From NCBI GenBank assembly GCA_007121485.1, contig SKKM01000128.1:1-6431 (forward strand): a DNA stretch of 6,431 nucleotides, given 5' to 3'. Position 1 is the first letter of the stretch, and each line of letters begins with the position of its first letter. The position numbers were made by a program, and so were the translations under genes. Positions 4,972 through 6,431 of the stretch are shown one piece after another. Under the pieces are notes generated by a model that was not told the origin of the DNA, ran no database searches, and saw only the letters and a list, made by a program, of their open reading frames with translations. Source of the stretch: Wenzhouxiangella sp. (lineage in GTDB: Bacteria; Pseudomonadota; Gammaproteobacteria; Xanthomonadales; Wenzhouxiangellaceae).

Positions 4972-6431
4972 ATGAAAGTCATCAGCACCAATGTCTATGT
5001 GGGCCCCAACCTGTACGCCCATTTCCCGGTCATCCGCTACATCCTCGACCTGGGCGAGCTGGAGGAATGGCCATCGGCCCGCCTCGGCGAAGACTTCATC
5101 CACGCGCTGCTGGAACGCCTGCCGGGCCTGCACGAACACGGCTGCTCGTACCGGGAGCCCGGCGGCTTCGTCCGCCGCCTGCATGAAGACCACGGCACCT
5201 GGCTGGGCCATGTGATGGAGCACGTGGTGATCGAACTGCAAAACATCGCCGGTGCGGACGTGAGTTTCGGCCGCACGCGCTCGATCGAGGGCAAGCCGGG
5301 CCACTACACCATGGTCTTCGAGTACGAAGACGAAAGTGTCGGGCGCAAGGCCGGGCAGCTGGCTCTGGACCTGCTTCACAGCCTGCTGCCGGAGGCCCTG
5401 CAACCGGAAGACGCTCCGGGCCCGGACTGGGACTTCGACAACGAGCGCGATCTGTTCATCCGCGACGCTCAAAGGCGCGCCTTCGGCCCCAGCACCGCCT
5501 CTCTGGTGCGCGCGGCCGAAGAACGCGGCATTCCCTGGATCCGCCTGAACCGGCAAAGCCTGGTCCAGTTCGGTCACGGCCGGTTCCAGAAACGCATCCA
5601 GGCGACCACCACCAGCCTGACCAGCAACATCGCCGTCGAACTGGCATCGGACAAGGAAGAAACCAACCAGATCCTGCGCGACCTCGGCCTGCCGGTGCCG
5701 ACCCAGCGCCTGGTGCAGACCGCCCGCGATGCCGTGCGCGTCGCGCGCCGGATCGGCTTTCCGGTGGTCACCAAGCCGCTGGCCGGCAACCACGGTCGCG
5801 GTGTGTCGATCCAGTTGACCAGCGACGAGGAGGTCGAGGCCGGTTTTCTGAAGGCGGCCGAGTACGGCCGCAACGTGGTGGTCGAAAGTTACCTGGAGGG
5901 TCTTGATCACCGCCTGCTGGTGATCGACGGCGAATTGATTGCGGCGGCCAAGCGCATTCCCGGCCACGTCGTGGGTGACGGCGAACACACGGTCGCGGAG
6001 CTGGTCGACATCGTCAACCAGGACCCCCGACGCGGCATCGGACATGAGAAAGTCCTGACCCGGATCGAGATCGACGCCCAGGCCGAGCGCCTGCTGGCCC
6101 GTATCGGTTATGACCTCAAGACGGTGCCGCCGGCCGGCGAGGTGGTTTACCTGCGCGCCACCGCCAACCTGTCAACCGGCGGCACGGCCATCGATGTCAC
6201 CGACGAGATTCATCCCGACAATCGCGACATGGCCATCCGCGCCATCCAGGCCATCGGCCTGGACATCGGCGGCGTGGACTTCCTGACCGCCGACATCACG
6301 CGCTCCTATCGCGAGGTTGGCGGCGGCATCTGCGAGATCAACGCCGGCCCCGGCTTTCGCATGCACGTCGCCCCCAGCGAGGGTCAGTCGCGCGACGTGG
6401 CCGGGCCGGTGCTCGACATGCTGTTCCCGGA
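4972..6431 (+). CDS. cphA: Cyanophycin synthetase (N-terminal 486 codons; 3' end outside window)
   Basis: The frame stays open from the ATG to the window edge. CphA builds cyanophycin without a ribosome, using ATP to add Asp to the backbone and then Arg to each Asp side chain. The visible part covers the N domain (about 1-160) and most or all of the ATP-grasp domain (about 161-486). The Mur-ligase-like C-terminal domain, which adds Arg and brings the family to ~870-900 residues, lies outside. N-domain marks: GPNLYAHFPVIRYILDLGEL near the start and GHVMEHVVIELQ, holding an HxxEH motif (H80, E83, H84). ATP-grasp marks: GPSTASLV (172-179), FGHGRFQKRIQAT (200-211), the glycine-rich loop KPLAGNHGRGVSI (268-280), VVGDGEHTVAEL, LSTGGTAIDVTDEIHPDN (400-417), GGVDFL and CEINAGPGF (E454 and N456 probable Mg ligands). 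The start has a well-placed GGAG. No break is seen. I cannot tell from this part whether it is CphA1 or a variant such as CphA2, but the intact ATP-grasp residues favour a CphA1-type enzyme. Confidence 0.94.
   Translation, partial: MKVISTNVYVGPNLYAHFPVIRYILDLGELEEWPSARLGEDFIHALLERLPGLHEHGCSYREPGGFVRRLHEDHGTWLGHVMEHVVIELQNIAGADVSFGRTRSIEGKPGHYTMVFEYEDESVGRKAGQLALDLLHSLLPEALQPEDAPGPDWDFDNERDLFIRDAQRRAFGPSTASLVRAAEERGIPWIRLNRQSLVQFGHGRFQKRIQATTTSLTSNIAVELASDKEETNQILRDLGLPVPTQRLVQTARDAVRVARRIGFPVVTKPLAGNHGRGVSIQLTSDEEVEAGFLKAAEYGRNVVVESYLEGLDHRLLVIDGELIAAAKRIPGHVVGDGEHTVAELVDIVNQDPRRGIGHEKVLTRIEIDAQAERLLARIGYDLKTVPPAGEVVYLRATANLSTGGTAIDVTDEIHPDNRDMAIRAIQAIGLDIGGVDFLTADITRSYREVGGGICEINAGPGFRMHVAPSEGQSRDVAGPVLDMLFP

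Noticed and set aside
3819..4991. Minus-strand open frame opposite cphB and the end of the dipeptidase-like gene
   Set aside because: It spans the junction of two convincing plus-strand genes and its product has no recognisable motif; a codon-bias shadow.
4942..6045. Long minus-strand open frame opposite cphA
   Set aside because: Composition is typical of the reverse of a GC-rich gene, with runs of His, Gln, Val and Asp and no family motifs, while the plus strand carries clear CphA motifs throughout.

Overview
The window is GC-rich bacterial DNA, most likely from a proteobacterium. A gammaproteobacterium near the Lysobacterales/Wenzhouxiangella group is a guess, based on the style of the exported proteins and a thioredoxin-reductase-like ferredoxin-NADP reductase. 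No rRNA, tRNA, insertion sequence, CRISPR array or phage module was seen.

Left part (1-2857): the 3' end of a ferredoxin--NADP(+) reductase gene runs rightward. It meets a convergent leftward gene for a secreted 557-residue protein with a seven-repeat RCC1-type beta-propeller. A strong symmetrical hairpin at 568-606 lies between the two and is probably a shared terminator. Divergent from the propeller gene, across about 220 bp, is a small exported protein of 114 residues built on two copies of a Gly/Trp-rich motif.

Right part (3010-6431): a tight rightward operon for cyanophycin, the Asp-Arg storage polymer. The order is an isoaspartyl dipeptidase-like amidohydrolase, cyanophycinase (cphB) and cyanophycin synthetase (cphA, cut by the window end). 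The first two genes overlap by one base (TGATG), and the cphA ribosome-binding site lies just before and touching the cphB stop codon. Together they cover synthesis of the polymer (CphA), its cleavage to beta-Asp-Arg dipeptides (CphB), and probable dipeptide hydrolysis to Asp and Arg (the amidohydrolase).

The most notable points are these. The dipeptidase-like enzyme has Glu where E. coli IadA has its carbamylated metal-bridging Lys, and Cys where IadA has active-site Ser289. All seven propeller blades carry a conserved cysteine pair. The small exported protein has an unexplained charged tail. The CphA N-domain keeps the HxxEH motif of the primer-making site.
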